NCBI RefSeq assembly: GCF_001456355.1
Contig: NZ_CP010271.1
Coordinates: forward strand, 1,054,001 to 1,118,000
Length of the DNA: 64,000 nt
Reading direction: 5' to 3'
Source of the DNA: Mycobacteroides saopaulense
GTDB taxonomy: Bacteria; Actinomycetota; Actinomycetes; Mycobacteriales; Mycobacteriaceae
The notes beneath the pieces were generated by a model, which saw only the letters and a program-made list of their open reading frames with translations, did no database searches and was not told where the DNA came from. Within the stretch, counting starts at the first letter, position 1; every line of letters starts with the position of its first letter. Positions 46,655-57,252 of this stretch are shown here, piece by piece. The translations under genes and the position numbers were made by a program.

Positions 46655-47461
46655 ATGGCACAGAAACCTGTACCCAATGCGTTGACTCTTGAGCTGACGG
46701 ATGTCGTCGCCGAGACCATCGACCGCCACCGCGACACCGCGGAGCTTTGGTACGCCCACGAGCACGTCCCCTACGACGAGGGCGAGAACTTCGCCTTCCT
46801 GGGCGGACGCGACTGGGAGCCCTCCGACGTCAAGCTGCCCAAGGCTGTCGTCGACGCCGTTCAGATCCTGCTCATCACCAAGGACAACCTCGCGGGCTAC
46901 CACCGCGAGATCGTGGAGCATTTCTCGCTCGAGATCATCCCGTGGGCCGACTTCATCGGACGCTGGACTGCCGAAGAGAACCTGCACGCCATCGCGCTGC
47001 GCGAGTTCCTTGTGGTGACCCGCAACGCCGACCCCAACGCCGACGAGGACACCCGCTTGGCCCACGTCATGAAGGGCTACAGGGCCGACTCGTACACGCA
47101 GATCGAGACGTTGGTGTTCAACGCGTTCTTCGAGCAGATGCACGCGGTATTCGTCCGCAACCTCTCTGCGCAGACCGAGGACGCCGTGCTCAAGGGCCTG
47201 CTGGCCAACATCGAGAAGGATGAGCGCCGTCACGAGCAGATGTTCAGCAACATCGTGATGGAATGCCTGCGCCTGCACCCCGAAGACACCATCACCGCCA
47301 TCAAGGCCCGTGCCGCGGAACTGAAGGTCATCGGTGCCGACATCGACGGTTACGAGGACAAGGTCGCCACGGTGGCCGAGGCCGGGATCATCGACGAGGG
47401 CACCGTGGAGGAGATCGTCCGCGAACTCACCGACAAATGGGGCGTCACCGAGCGGCTCTGA
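46655..47461 (+). CDS. desA2: Acyl-ACP desaturase DesA2
   Basis: This 268-residue ferritin-like di-iron protein has the iron motifs ENLHA (in TAEENLHAIALRE) and DERRHE (in NIEKDERRHEQMF). It is the ortholog of M. tuberculosis DesA2 (Rv1094, 275 residues), required for mycolic acid synthesis. The predicted role is oxygen-dependent desaturation of a long acyl-ACP. It follows a strong terminator and so has its own promoter. Confidence 0.95.
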   Translation: MAQKPVPNALTLELTDVVAETIDRHRDTAELWYAHEHVPYDEGENFAFLGGRDWEPSDVKLPKAVVDAVQILLITKDNLAGYHREIVEHFSLEIIPWADFIGRWTAEENLHAIALREFLVVTRNADPNADEDTRLAHVMKGYRADSYTQIETLVFNAFFEQMHAVFVRNLSAQTEDAVLKGLLANIEKDERRHEQMFSNIVMECLRLHPEDTITAIKARAAELKVIGADIDGYEDKVATVAEAGIIDEGTVEEIVRELTDKWGVTERL

Positions 47462-47652
47462 TGCCTCGCCGAGTGCAGCCCCGGGCAGGGGCGCATTCGT
47501 GCTTTGTGGGACAACTCGACACTCGCGCGAAATGTGCGTTAACCCGGTGTTAGTCAACACGCTTGATTCGGTGCGCGGCATCTGCGGGTAGGTGCGAGTA
47601 GCGTCAAAAGCGATGGCTAGCGACATGCTTTGCTATCCGGGAGGTACTGATC

Positions 47653-47781
47653 GTGGCGAGAGCGACAGGACCGGCCCCGGTCCTGATGTGGACGGTCTCC
47701 ATGAGGAGTCCACACACGGTACCGACCGCGTCCACGACAGATCGCGTGTGGTGCCGCACGGATGTCAGGAGCGCTCGGTGA
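47653..47781 (+). CDS. phoAT: PhoAT-type antitoxin small ORF
   Basis: This 42-residue ORF begins with GTG eight bases after a GGGAGG ribosome site (47639-47644) and ends in a GTGA overlap with phoH2. The product is basic and Ser/Thr/Arg-rich ([16 protein letters not shown]). In M. smegmatis the phoAT-phoH2 pair has been described as a toxin-antitoxin operon in which a short overlapping upstream ORF neutralises PhoH2; size, overlap and position agree. Sequence similarity could not be tested here. Confidence 0.6.
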   Translation: MARATGPAPVLMWTVSMRSPHTVPTASTTDRVWCRTDVRSAR

Positions 47782-49136
47782 CTGCTTCAAAGAACCCTGG
47801 GACCAAGGCTGATGATCTTCGCGCAAGCGGCTCATCAATCCGCACCTACGTGCTCGACACCTCGGTGTTGTTGTCCGACCCTTGGGCCACAAACCGATTC
47901 GCCGAACACGAGGTAGTGATCCCGTTGGTGGTGATCAGCGAGCTGGAAGGCAAGCGACACCATCATGAACTGGGTTGGTTCGCCCGCACTGCGTTGCGGA
48001 TGCTCGATGATCTGCGGCTGGAGCATGGCCGTCTGGATCAGTCCATTCCTGTTGGGACGCAAGGTGGTTCACTGCACGTCGAGCTGAATCACACCGATCC
48101 CTCGGTGCTGCCCGTGGGCTTCCGCACCGACTCCAACGACTCCCGAATCCTGGCGTGCGCGCTCAACCTCGCCGCCGAGGGCAAGCTGGTGACGTTGGTG
48201 AGCAAGGACATCCCGTTGCGCGTCAAGGCGGGTGCCGTGGGCCTGGCGGCCGACGAGTACCGGGCTCAGGACGTGGTGAACTCGGGCTGGACGGGTATGA
48301 CCGAGCTGGACACCACCCCCGAAGTCATCGACTCGCTCTTCGAGTCCGGTGAGGTCGATCTGGAGGCGGCCCGGGATCTCCCGTGCCACACCGGAATCCG
48401 GCTACTCGGTGGAACCTCGAGCGCTCTGGGCCGTGTCAACGCGGATAAGCAGGTGCAACTGGTGCGCGGTGATCGTGAGGTCTTCGGCCTGCGCGGGCGC
48501 TCCGCGGAACAACGTGTGGCACTGGACATCTTGCTCGACGAGTCGGTAGGCATCGTCTCTCTCGGCGGTAAGGCCGGCACCGGCAAGTCGGCGCTGGCAC
48601 TGTGCGCCGGACTCGAGGCGGTGTTGGAGCGGCGCAGCCACCGCAAGGTGGTGGTCTTCCGTCCGCTGTACGCCGTCGGTGGCCAGGAACTGGGCTACCT
48701 GCCGGGCAGCGAGAGCGAAAAGATGGGCCCGTGGGCGCAGGCCGTCTTCGACACCCTCGAAGGTCTGGCCTCACCGGCCGTCATCGAAGAGGTGCTCTCG
48801 CGCGGCATGCTCGAGGTGCTCCCGCTCACGCACATCCGTGGGCGATCGCTGCACGACTCCTTCGTGATCGTGGACGAGGCGCAGTCCCTGGAGCGCAATG
48901 TGCTGCTCACGGTGCTGTCGCGGTTGGGCACGGGCTCGCGGGTGGTGCTCACCCACGACGTCGCGCAGCGCGACAACCTGCGTGTCGGCCGTCACGACGG
49001 TGTCGCCGCGGTGATCGAAAAGCTCAAGGGGCATCCGCTGTTCGCGCACGTCACGCTGGTGCGCAGCGAGCGTTCGCCCATCGCCGCGCTGGTCACCGAG
49101 ATGCTGGAGGAGTTCGGGCCCGGGCTCACTGCGTAA
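47778..49136 (+). CDS. phoH2: PhoH2: PIN-domain RNase fused to PhoH ATPase/helicase
   Basis: This 452-residue protein has an N-terminal PIN domain ([13 protein letters not shown], with acidic residues in [14 protein letters not shown]) and a C-terminal PhoH ATPase (Walker [14 protein letters not shown], Walker B FVIVDEAQ, then [13 protein letters not shown]). M. tuberculosis PhoH2 (Rv1095) is described as a VapC-like toxin coupled to RNA helicase activity. The start is the GTG that overlaps the phoAT stop; the longer in-frame extension is phoAT region read in another frame. Confidence 0.94.
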   Translation: MTASKNPGTKADDLRASGSSIRTYVLDTSVLLSDPWATNRFAEHEVVIPLVVISELEGKRHHHELGWFARTALRMLDDLRLEHGRLDQSIPVGTQGGSLHVELNHTDPSVLPVGFRTDSNDSRILACALNLAAEGKLVTLVSKDIPLRVKAGAVGLAADEYRAQDVVNSGWTGMTELDTTPEVIDSLFESGEVDLEAARDLPCHTGIRLLGGTSSALGRVNADKQVQLVRGDREVFGLRGRSAEQRVALDILLDESVGIVSLGGKAGTGKSALALCAGLEAVLERRSHRKVVVFRPLYAVGGQELGYLPGSESEKMGPWAQAVFDTLEGLASPAVIEEVLSRGMLEVLPLTHIRGRSLHDSFVIVDEAQSLERNVLLTVLSRLGTGSRVVLTHDVAQRDNLRVGRHDGVAAVIEKLKGHPLFAHVTLVRSERSPIAALVTEMLEEFGPGLTA

Positions 49137-49169
49137 GGCCGGTATGAACCGGCTACTACGCTGTTAGAC

Positions 49170-50036
49170 GTGCTATCCAAGCGTGACGTCTTTCGTTGGA
49201 CCATGGTCGCGGCCGCGGTGGGAAGTCTGATCGCGGCCGCGATCGTCGTCACCGACAAGCAGCGCGCTCTTGCCGAGCCGGTGGACTGTCAGCGCGAGAA
49301 GTGTGTCGCGCTGACATTCGACGACGGGCCGAGCCCGTTCACCGATCGGCTGCTGGCGATCCTGCAAGCCAACGGCGCGCACTCGACCTTCTTCGAGATC
49401 GGCAACAAGGTCCAGCGCGATCCGGCGGGCGCCAAGCGGGTGGTGGACGCCGGGATGGAGCTGGGCAGTCACACCTGGGAACACCCCAACATGACGACGA
49501 TCCCGCCGGAAGCGATCGCAGGCCAGCTGAGCAAGGCCAGTGACGCCATCGAAGCCGCGACCGGCCAGCGCCCCAAGCTGTTCCGCACCGCCGGTGGCCT
49601 GATCAACGACCAGGTGCTGGCCGAAGCCAAGAAGCAGGGCCTGGCCGACATCAACTGGGACGTCATCCCCTTCGATTGGGCCAACGACGCGAACACCGAT
49701 GCCAGCCGCGCCATCCTGATGTCGCAGATCAAGCCGGGCTCAGTGGTGCTCTTTCACGACACCTACTCCAGCACGGTGGATCTGGTCGAGCAGTTCCTTC
49801 CCGTGCTGCGGGCCAACGGGTACCACGCGGTGACCGTCACGAAGCTGCTCGGCCCGCGTGAACCCGGCAGCAGTTACGGCAGCCGTGAGAACGGGCCGCC
49901 GGTAAACCTCCTGAAAGACATTCCGGCCTCGGAGATTCCGCCGTTGCCGAACACCCCGTCGCCGCTGCCCGCCACCAACATTCCCATCACCGACCTGCCC
50001 AACCAGGGTGCGGGTGGGCCGGCCGTCGGGCAGTAG
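49170..50036 (+). CDS. Secreted polysaccharide deacetylase (Rv1096-like)
   Basis: This 288-residue protein has an N-terminal signal/anchor (about residues 10-28) and a NodB-homology domain. Motif 1 is LTFDDGPSPFTD, motif 2 GSHTWEHPNM with the two zinc His, then FRTAGGLIND and VVLFHDTYSS. It would remove acetyl groups from peptidoglycan sugars outside the membrane, as reported for Rv1096. The C-terminal tail is Pro-rich. The start is GTG. Its stop overlaps the acylase gene start, so the two are coupled. Confidence 0.92.
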   Translation: MLSKRDVFRWTMVAAAVGSLIAAAIVVTDKQRALAEPVDCQREKCVALTFDDGPSPFTDRLLAILQANGAHSTFFEIGNKVQRDPAGAKRVVDAGMELGSHTWEHPNMTTIPPEAIAGQLSKASDAIEAATGQRPKLFRTAGGLINDQVLAEAKKQGLADINWDVIPFDWANDANTDASRAILMSQIKPGSVVLFHDTYSSTVDLVEQFLPVLRANGYHAVTVTKLLGPREPGSSYGSRENGPPVNLLKDIPASEIPPLPNTPSPLPATNIPITDLPNQGAGGPAVGQ

Positions 50037-52387
50037 TGGTGCGCCTGGTCGCTTTGGCGTTGATCACGGCACTGCTTGTCGGGCCCGCCAGCGTCATAGT
50101 TCCCGCCGCCCAGCGCTATTCGGCGACGATCAGCAGAGATGAACGCGGTGTCCCACACGTCAGCGCCGACGATTGGGGCTCGCTGGGCTACGGCACCGGA
50201 TACGCATTCGGCGAGGACCGCGCCTGCACCCTGATCGACCAGATCGTCAAGGTGCGTGGCGAGCGCAGCAAGTGGCTTGGGCCGGGGGTCGGTAACCGGA
50301 ACATCGACATGGATTTCGGTTACCGCCACCTGAAGCTATGGGAGAACGCTCCCCAGCGTTGGTCCGATCAGCCGGTCAGGGTGCGTGAACTCGTCGACGG
50401 GTATGTCGCGGGTTTCAACGAGTCGCTGGCGGTCAACGGCGTGAACGGCGGTTGGTGCGACGGTGCCGGCTGGGTCCGCCCGATCACCGCACAGGACCTG
50501 TACGCGCATTTCTCCGATGTCGTGATGACCGTGTCCAGCATCGCCGTGATCACCGAAATCGGCAGAGCGCAGCCGCCTTCGGGTGCCTCGGCACCGCATC
50601 CGGGTGCGTTGCCGTCGCCGCCGCGGATGGGAAGCAACGGGTGGGCGCTGGGCTCGGAACGTTCCACTACCGGCGGCGGTCTACTGTTGGCCAACCCGCA
50701 TTACCCGTGGACGGGGGAGAACCGCCTTTGGGAGGCGCACCAGAGCATCCCCGGACAACTCAACGTCTACGGCGTCGGACTGTCCGGAATGCCCTTGGTG
50801 CAGCTTGGATTCACCGACGCGGTGGCCTGGACCGCCACGGTGGCCGCCGGGCGCCGCTTCGCGCTGTACCGCTATGACCTGGATCCGTCCGACCCCACCG
50901 CGTACTACGTCGACGGCCGGCGCCAGAGGATGACACCCGATCCCATCACCATCGAAGTGGCCGGCGAGCACGGCATCGCACCGATGAGCCGCACCCTCTA
51001 TTCCACGAAGCACGGTCCGGTGGCCGACGTGGACACCGTCGGCTGGACCCGGGCGCAGGCCGTCGCGATGGCCGACGCCAACGCCGAGACCAACACCACG
51101 CTGTCCCAATACCTGGGCATGGCCACCGCGCGGTCCATGGACGAATTCCAGGACGTCTTCCGCACGAATCGCGGTGTGCCGTGGATGAACACCGTCTCGA
51201 CGAGCGCCGACGGGCGCGCCTGGATCGTGGACACCTCGGGAACACCCAATCTGTCCAAGGAAGCCCTCGCTGCGTGGGCTGCCGACCGTGAAAAGCCGGG
51301 GCTGATCAGGGACGCGTTCCGCTCCGCGGGCATGGTGGTGCTCAACGGATCCCGATCGCTCTTCGACTGGGCCGACGACGAGAACGCGGCCGCCCCTGGG
51401 CTGATCGGCTACGACCACATGCCGCAGCTCGAGCGGCGCGACTACGTCTTCAACGCCAATGACAGCATGTGGCTTGCACATCCGGATCAGCTGCTCACCG
51501 GTTATCAGCCTCAGCAGGGCGGCGAGGGGTGGATGCTGTCGCCACGCACCAAGACCAACGCGCGACTGCTCGCGGAGAACAGTGGCAAGTGGTCCGTCGA
51601 CGATGTGAGCGCGGCGTTGTTCTCCGATCGCGCGATCCTTGCCGATCAGCTGCGCGTGCCGCTGGTGCGGGCGTGCACCGCCACCACGGTCGTCGACGGC
51701 GTCGACCTCGCGCCCGCATGCTCGGCCCTGGCCGGCTGGGACGGCAGATTCACCAGGACCGCGCGGGGTGCCGTGGTGTTCCGCGAATGGCTCTCCAGGT
51801 TCACCCCGGCGGAACGCAAGGATCGGGGGCGGCTTTTCGCCGACGGCTTCAACCCGGCCAATCCTGTTGGTTCGCCGTCGGTTCCGGCCACCGATGTCGC
51901 GCCGTGGCTCACCGAACTCGCTGCCGCGGTGCGGCTGCTGCAGCGGGCCGGTATCCCGGTCGACGCACCGTTGGGGGATGTGCAACGTGAGTTCCATACC
52001 GGCCGGCTGCTGCCGGTCGGCGGCGGGACCGATATCGAGGGTGCGGCCAACATCGTCGACTGCTGTTCCTGGGGCACCACGTCCGAGCCGCAACCCAACC
52101 CGGGGGAGCGGGTGGAGCCGGGCACGGAGTTGCGCGCGATTCCGGGCGCCTTCAACGGCTATCCGGTCCAGGAGGGCGACAGCTTCATCATGGCGCTGCA
52201 ATACGGTCCCGGCGGGCCGGACGCGAAAGGGCTTCTGGTCTATGGAAACCCGGACGATTCCAGGAACCCGGCGTATTACGCGGGGGCTCAGGCCTTCAGC
52301 GCCGAGCAGCTGCGTCCGCTGGCCTTCACCGTTGCCGACGTCGCCAAGGAGGCGGTGACCACGGTGACGATATCGAGGCCGCGCTAG
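50036..52387 (+). CDS. Penicillin-acylase-family Ntn-hydrolase, secreted
   Basis: This 783-residue protein has an N-terminal signal peptide (about residues 1-25), an alpha-subunit region (YSATISRDERGVPHVSADDW, GYAFGEDRACTLIDQI), and the self-cleavage/nucleophile site G199-S200 in MGSNGWALG. Downstream NPHYPWTG and VQLGFTDAVAWTATV are typical of the beta subunit. The family includes penicillin G acylase, acyl-homoserine-lactone acylases and lipid amidases; the substrate here is unknown. It overlaps the deacetylase gene stop, suggesting joint work at the cell envelope. Confidence 0.88.
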   Translation: MVRLVALALITALLVGPASVIVPAAQRYSATISRDERGVPHVSADDWGSLGYGTGYAFGEDRACTLIDQIVKVRGERSKWLGPGVGNRNIDMDFGYRHLKLWENAPQRWSDQPVRVRELVDGYVAGFNESLAVNGVNGGWCDGAGWVRPITAQDLYAHFSDVVMTVSSIAVITEIGRAQPPSGASAPHPGALPSPPRMGSNGWALGSERSTTGGGLLLANPHYPWTGENRLWEAHQSIPGQLNVYGVGLSGMPLVQLGFTDAVAWTATVAAGRRFALYRYDLDPSDPTAYYVDGRRQRMTPDPITIEVAGEHGIAPMSRTLYSTKHGPVADVDTVGWTRAQAVAMADANAETNTTLSQYLGMATARSMDEFQDVFRTNRGVPWMNTVSTSADGRAWIVDTSGTPNLSKEALAAWAADREKPGLIRDAFRSAGMVVLNGSRSLFDWADDENAAAPGLIGYDHMPQLERRDYVFNANDSMWLAHPDQLLTGYQPQQGGEGWMLSPRTKTNARLLAENSGKWSVDDVSAALFSDRAILADQLRVPLVRACTATTVVDGVDLAPACSALAGWDGRFTRTARGAVVFREWLSRFTPAERKDRGRLFADGFNPANPVGSPSVPATDVAPWLTELAAAVRLLQRAGIPVDAPLGDVQREFHTGRLLPVGGGTDIEGAANIVDCCSWGTTSEPQPNPGERVEPGTELRAIPGAFNGYPVQEGDSFIMALQYGPGGPDAKGLLVYGNPDDSRNPAYYAGAQAFSAEQLRPLAFTVADVAKEAVTTVTISRPR

Positions 52388-52781
52388 GCCTCTCGGGGGC
52401 TGGGCTCCTGTGCGGCCGCGAACCACAGTGCCAGCGCCAGCAGTGCGGCCGTTACCAGCAGGCCGATTCCTTCGAGCAATCCCAGGGTCTGGCCCTGGTG
52501 ATGATTGGTGTCCACCAGGTGGCTCACGGTGTGCAGCACCCAATGTCCGGTGGCTATCGCCAGCGTGGGCACCCGCCACGACGGCCACTTCATCGCGGCC
52601 AGCAGAGCCAGCCCGACCGGGATCGCGAAGGACCCGAAGTCGAACAGGTAGTGGTCATTTCGCACGCCGAATGCACCGAGGGTGTCGAAGAACGACGCGG
52701 GAGCCACAATCGCCCAGGTCCCCGTCACCGCCTGGTAGATACCGGCGATGACGAGGACCAGATGGACGAACCGAGCTTTAA

Positions 52782-52782
<1 letters not shown>
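52384..52782 (-). CDS. Small four-helix membrane protein with probable AUU start
   Basis: A four-helix protein of 132 residues. The first helix (ARFVHLVLVIAGIYQAVTG) is in frame upstream of the first canonical start, GTG 52728, which would leave 114 residues and remove half of helix 1. An ATT at 52782-52780 lies a few bases after AAGGTGAAAG and overlaps the fum stop codon (TAATT), so AUU is the best start. The rest (LFDFGSFAIPVGLALLAAMKW, TGHWVLHTVSHLVD) looks DoxX-like. It is the third gene of the glpX-fum transcript and overlaps the acylase stop at CTAG. Confidence 0.7.
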
Positions 52783-54182
<1,400 letters not shown>

Positions 54183-54212
54183 TGGTCTTCCTTCTCGTCG
54201 TCGATGATGGAA

Positions 54213-55241
54213 TCAGGGGAGGGGGTGGGTGGCGTCGTCGTCGCCGGTGAAGTCGACCGCGGAGTACTCGCGGAGCTTGGTGAGGCGGTGGTAGGCCTCG
54301 ATCATCCGGACGGTGCCGGATTTGGAGCGCATCACGATCGACTGCGTGGTGCAGCCGCCGCCGAAGTACCGGACGCCCTGCAGTAGATCGCCGTCGGTGA
54401 CGCCGGTCGCGCAGAAGAAGACATTTTCTCCGGACACCAGATCCTCGGTGGTTAGGACCTGGTCCAGGTCGTAGCCGGCGTCGATGGCCTTCTGGCGTTC
54501 CTCGTCATCGCGCGGCGCGAGCTTGCCGTGAATGGCGCCACCCATGCAGCGCATGGCGGCCGCGGCGATGATGCCTTCGGGGGTGCCGCCGATGCCCAGC
54601 AGCATGTCGGTACCGGAGTTGGGGCGGGCGGTGGAGATGGCGCCGGCCACGTCGCCGTCGGAGATGAGGCGGATGCGGGCGCCGGTCTGGCGGACGTCCT
54701 GGATCAGCTCGCCGTGACGGGGGCGATCGAGGATGCAGACGGTGATGTCGGAGACCGAACAGTTGCGCACCTTGGCCACGCGCTTGATGTTCTCCGAGAC
54801 GGGGGCGGTGATGTCGATGACATCGGCGGCGTCGGGTCCGACGGCGATCTTCTCCATGTAGAAGACGGCCGAGGGGTCGAACATGGCGCCGCGCTCGGAG
54901 ACCGCGAGCACCGAGATCGCGTTGGGCATGCCCTTGCTCATCAGGGTGGTGCCGTCCACGGGGTCCACCGCGAAATCGCAGTCCGGACCGTCGCCGTTGC
55001 CGACTTCCTCGCCGTTGTAGAGCATCGGGGCGTTGTCCTTCTCGCCCTCGCCGATGACGACCACACCGCGCATGGAAACGGAGTTGACCAGCTCACGCAT
55101 GGCGTCGACGGCGGCACCGTCGCCCTTCTCCTTCTCACCGCGGCCGACCCATCGACCCGCGGCCATGGCACCCGCCTCGGTGACTCTGACCAGCTCTAAC
55201 GCCAGGTTGCGGTCCGGGGCTTCTCTGCGCGACGGGCTCAT
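54213..55241 (-). CDS. glpX: Class II fructose-1,6-bisphosphatase GlpX
   Basis: This 342-residue gluconeogenic phosphatase has the metal motif [16 protein letters not shown], the [16 protein letters not shown] segment and [19 protein letters not shown]. It matches M. tuberculosis GlpX (Rv1099c), the main FBPase of mycobacteria. Starts at 55241 (MSPSRREAP) or six codons upstream (55259) are both possible. It is divergent from the DUF4245 gene and probably co-transcribed with fum. Confidence 0.95.
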   Translation of the reverse strand: MSPSRREAPDRNLALELVRVTEAGAMAAGRWVGRGEKEKGDGAAVDAMRELVNSVSMRGVVVIGEGEKDNAPMLYNGEEVGNGDGPDCDFAVDPVDGTTLMSKGMPNAISVLAVSERGAMFDPSAVFYMEKIAVGPDAADVIDITAPVSENIKRVAKVRNCSVSDITVCILDRPRHGELIQDVRQTGARIRLISDGDVAGAISTARPNSGTDMLLGIGGTPEGIIAAAAMRCMGGAIHGKLAPRDDEERQKAIDAGYDLDQVLTTEDLVSGENVFFCATGVTDGDLLQGVRYFGGGCTTQSIVMRSKSGTVRMIEAYHRLTKLREYSAVDFTGDDDATHPLP

Positions 55242-55282
55242 GGGTTGTGATTCTTTCATGTGCCCCTGCGAGGATGGGAGGC

Positions 55283-55918
55283 ATGGGAGGCAGCGCAGAT
55301 ACAGACGGAGATCCCGGGCCCGACGACCGCGTCGCGGTCCCGGCACCCCGGCCGGCCAAGCCGCGCCTGTTCCAGGACGGCCGCGACATGTTCTGGTCGA
55401 TGGCCCCGCTGGTGGTCGCATGCATCGTGTTGGCCGGAATCCTCGGCATGTGTTCGTTCACCCCCAGCGGTCCGACGGTGGGCAAGCCGCCTGCCTATGA
55501 CGCGCACGCCGCGCTGCAGGCCGATGCCCGGCAGTTCCCGTTCCCCGTTCGTGAGCCGTCGTTGCCGCAGGGCTGGCAGGCCAACTCCGGCGGGCGCGAC
55601 AGCGTCGACGGGGGACCGTTGTCCAAGGTCGGCTATCTGAATCCGGCGGGTGCGTACATGGCGGTGGTGCAGAGCGCCGCTCCCGAGGAGAAGCTCGTCC
55701 CGAAGCTGAACGGCGCCCTTGTTCCGAGTGGTCCCGAGGACGTCGACGGGGTCACCTGGGTGAAGTACGAGGGTGGCGAGGACGCCGAGCCCGCCTGGGT
55801 GACGCGTTTGGCGACGCCCGCTCCGGGAACCACCGTCGCGATCACCGGAGCGGGAAACACCGAGGCGTTCCGGACCATCGCACGTGCGGTGCAGACGGCC
55901 AAACCGCTGCCGCGCTGA
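55283..55918 (+). CDS. DUF4245 membrane protein (Rv1100-like)
   Basis: This 211-residue protein has a cytoplasmic N-terminus rich in Pro/Asp, one membrane helix ([20 protein letters not shown], about residues 36-55), and an external domain rich in Ala/Gly. It matches DUF4245 proteins such as Rv1100. Function is unknown. The start at 55283 has a GGGAGG-like site; 55274 is also possible. The promoter region is shared with glpX. Confidence 0.85.
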   Translation: MGGSADTDGDPGPDDRVAVPAPRPAKPRLFQDGRDMFWSMAPLVVACIVLAGILGMCSFTPSGPTVGKPPAYDAHAALQADARQFPFPVREPSLPQGWQANSGGRDSVDGGPLSKVGYLNPAGAYMAVVQSAAPEEKLVPKLNGALVPSGPEDVDGVTWVKYEGGEDAEPAWVTRLATPAPGTTVAITGAGNTEAFRTIARAVQTAKPLPR

Positions 55919-55961
55919 CTGTCCCGCCCCGCTCTCCCTCTACCGGCCTTCCCTTTCCCGG

Positions 55962-56018
55962 CGAGATGACATCTATGCGGGTCTCTTCTCGACAATCGCC
56001 CGCGCCATTGTCATCTCG
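55962..56018. repeat. 56-bp palindromic repeat, copy A
   Basis: Arms CGAGATGACA (55962-55971) and TGTCATCTCG (56009-56018) are perfect and extend outward by three more pairs. An inner GCGGG/CCCGC stem (55977-55981 with 55999-56003) is set off by symmetric five-base loops. It contains the last codons and the stop of the DUF559 gene. Copy B lies in the same orientation at 56926. Confidence 0.85.
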
Positions 56019-56869
56019 CCGCGCCACCCTGCGGCGTGGAGTGCATCGGCTACCCGGTCGACAATGGTCGGCGGCCGCCGCAGCATGTCGCTGCTCACCC
56101 GGATGATCCGCCAGCCAAGCGATTCCAGTTCCGCGAGGCGCTCGATGTCCTTGGCGCGCTGCGCCGGGTCGGTCCAGTGTTGAGCGCCATCGAACTCGAC
56201 GCCGACCTTCCATTGCTCCCAGCCCATGTCGATGCGGGCGAACACCCAGCCGAACTCGTCGATCACCTGGATTTGGGTCTGCGGCATCGGCAGCCCGCCT
56301 CTGACGAGCACCAACCGCGTGCGTGTTTCCTGCGGTGACTCGGCGCCGCCGTCGACAAGCCCGAGCAGTTCGCGCAGTTGCACCGTGCCCCGCGCACCCC
56401 GGTGGCGGTCGATCAGTTTCTGTGCGTCCGCAGCGCGGAGGCCGGTTGCCCGGCACAGCGCGTCGAGGTGAATCAGGGCCTCGGTGAAGGGCATTCGCCG
56501 ACCGATGTCGAACGCGGTGCGTGCCGGTGTGGTCAGTGACATGTCGTTGCGGACGATGTATTCGTCGGGTGCGAGCTGGTCGCGATGCAGCGTGATCCCA
56601 TCGGGGGCATGTCGGCGGGCGGACGCTAGTTCCGCCGACCCGTCGGGGGAGATCCATTTCGAACCCAGGAGTGCCGCCGCCGACAGGCCCGCCACGACCG
56701 CTGTGCGCTTCGACCACAACCACGCCGCAACGGCGCGGTTGGCGGCCGTCAACGCAATCCCGTTGGGCACATACACGTCCGGATAGACACGCCGGTTGCG
56801 TGTCTCCAACGTCCAGCGCGTGGTGTCGGTCGTTGCGAGTAGTTCGGTGCCTATGAATGCATCCCCCAT
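55973..56869 (-). CDS. DUF559 endonuclease-like protein with AbiEi-like N-terminus
   Basis: A 298-residue protein. The C-terminal half is a DUF559 (Vsr-like, PD-(D/E)xK) domain: SPQETRTR near residue 181, then Asp214 in ARIDMGWEQW, Glu225 and Asp227 in VEFDGAQHW, and a final LAELESLGWRIIRVSSDML. The N-terminal half resembles the AbiEi-like helix-turn-helix region (FIGTELLATTDTTRWTLETR, VVAGLSAAALLGSKW). Function is unproven; DNA repair or a defence role are both possible. The last 15 residues and stop are encoded by repeat copy A, and copy B lies 57 bases upstream of the start. Confidence 0.82.
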   Translation of the reverse strand: MGDAFIGTELLATTDTTRWTLETRNRRVYPDVYVPNGIALTAANRAVAAWLWSKRTAVVAGLSAAALLGSKWISPDGSAELASARRHAPDGITLHRDQLAPDEYIVRNDMSLTTPARTAFDIGRRMPFTEALIHLDALCRATGLRAADAQKLIDRHRGARGTVQLRELLGLVDGGAESPQETRTRLVLVRGGLPMPQTQIQVIDEFGWVFARIDMGWEQWKVGVEFDGAQHWTDPAQRAKDIERLAELESLGWRIIRVSSDMLRRPPTIVDRVADALHAAGWRGEMTMARAIVEKRPA

Positions 56870-56925
56870 GAGCGCGACCCTGGCACAACCCACCGACACA
56901 CGGTCACAATCCACGGACGCGCGGT

Positions 56926-56981
56926 CGAGATGACATCTATGCCGTGATTTGGGGTCGATTGCCCGCGTGAATGTCATCTCG
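56926..56981. repeat. 56-bp palindromic repeat, copy B
   Basis: Perfect 11-base arms (CGAGATGACAT at 56926-56936, complement at 56971-56981) enclose a 34-base interior. The left part CGAGATGACATCTATG is identical to copy A, and the inverse of copy C aligns across the whole element. It lies upstream of the DUF559 gene and just before a G-rich tract. Confidence 0.85.
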
Positions 56982-56983
56982 GC

Positions 56984-57046
56984 GGGGAGAGGGGAGGGGC
57001 GCCCGGGGGCGCTAAGGGCAGGGGTGCCGGGGGCGGCAAGGGCAGG
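56984..57046 (+). repeat. G-rich tandem repeat with quadruplex potential
   Basis: A 20-base unit beginning CCGGGGGCG occurs at 57003-57022 and 57027-57046 (18 of 20 matches, period 24). The tract has at least eight runs of three to five G on the plus strand with short spacers, enough for one or two G-quadruplexes. It lies immediately beyond the xseB stop, on the template strand for xseB transcription. Confidence 0.7.
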
Positions 57047-57049
57047 CGG

Positions 57050-57247
57050 TTAGTCGGAGTCCAGCGCGTCTTCGATGCGCTTGCGGGCACCCGCGAGGTG
57101 TTCCTCGCAGCGCTTGGCCAGTGCCTCGCCGCGCTCCCAGAGCGCCAGTGAAGTGTCCAGATCCAGGCCACCCTGTTCGAGCTGCTGCACGACGTCGATC
57201 AGCTCGCCACGCGCTTGCTCGTAGCCGAGTTCGGCGGGGTTGGTCAT
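57050..57247 (-). CDS. xseB: Exodeoxyribonuclease VII small subunit
   Basis: This 65-residue helical protein has the XseB pattern [39 protein letters not shown] in its first 45 residues (quoted parts: [26 protein letters not shown]). It binds XseA to form the exonuclease VII complex that degrades single-stranded DNA in mismatch and damage repair. It starts five bases after the xseA stop. It ends next to the G-rich repeat. Confidence 0.94.
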   Translation of the reverse strand: MTNPAELGYEQARGELIDVVQQLEQGGLDLDTSLALWERGEALAKRCEEHLAGARKRIEDALDSD

Positions 57248-57252
57248 GACGG

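Noticed and set aside
50681..52588. 635-codon minus-strand frame under the penicillin-acylase gene
   Set aside because: Shadow of a clear Ntn-hydrolase gene, with atypical composition.
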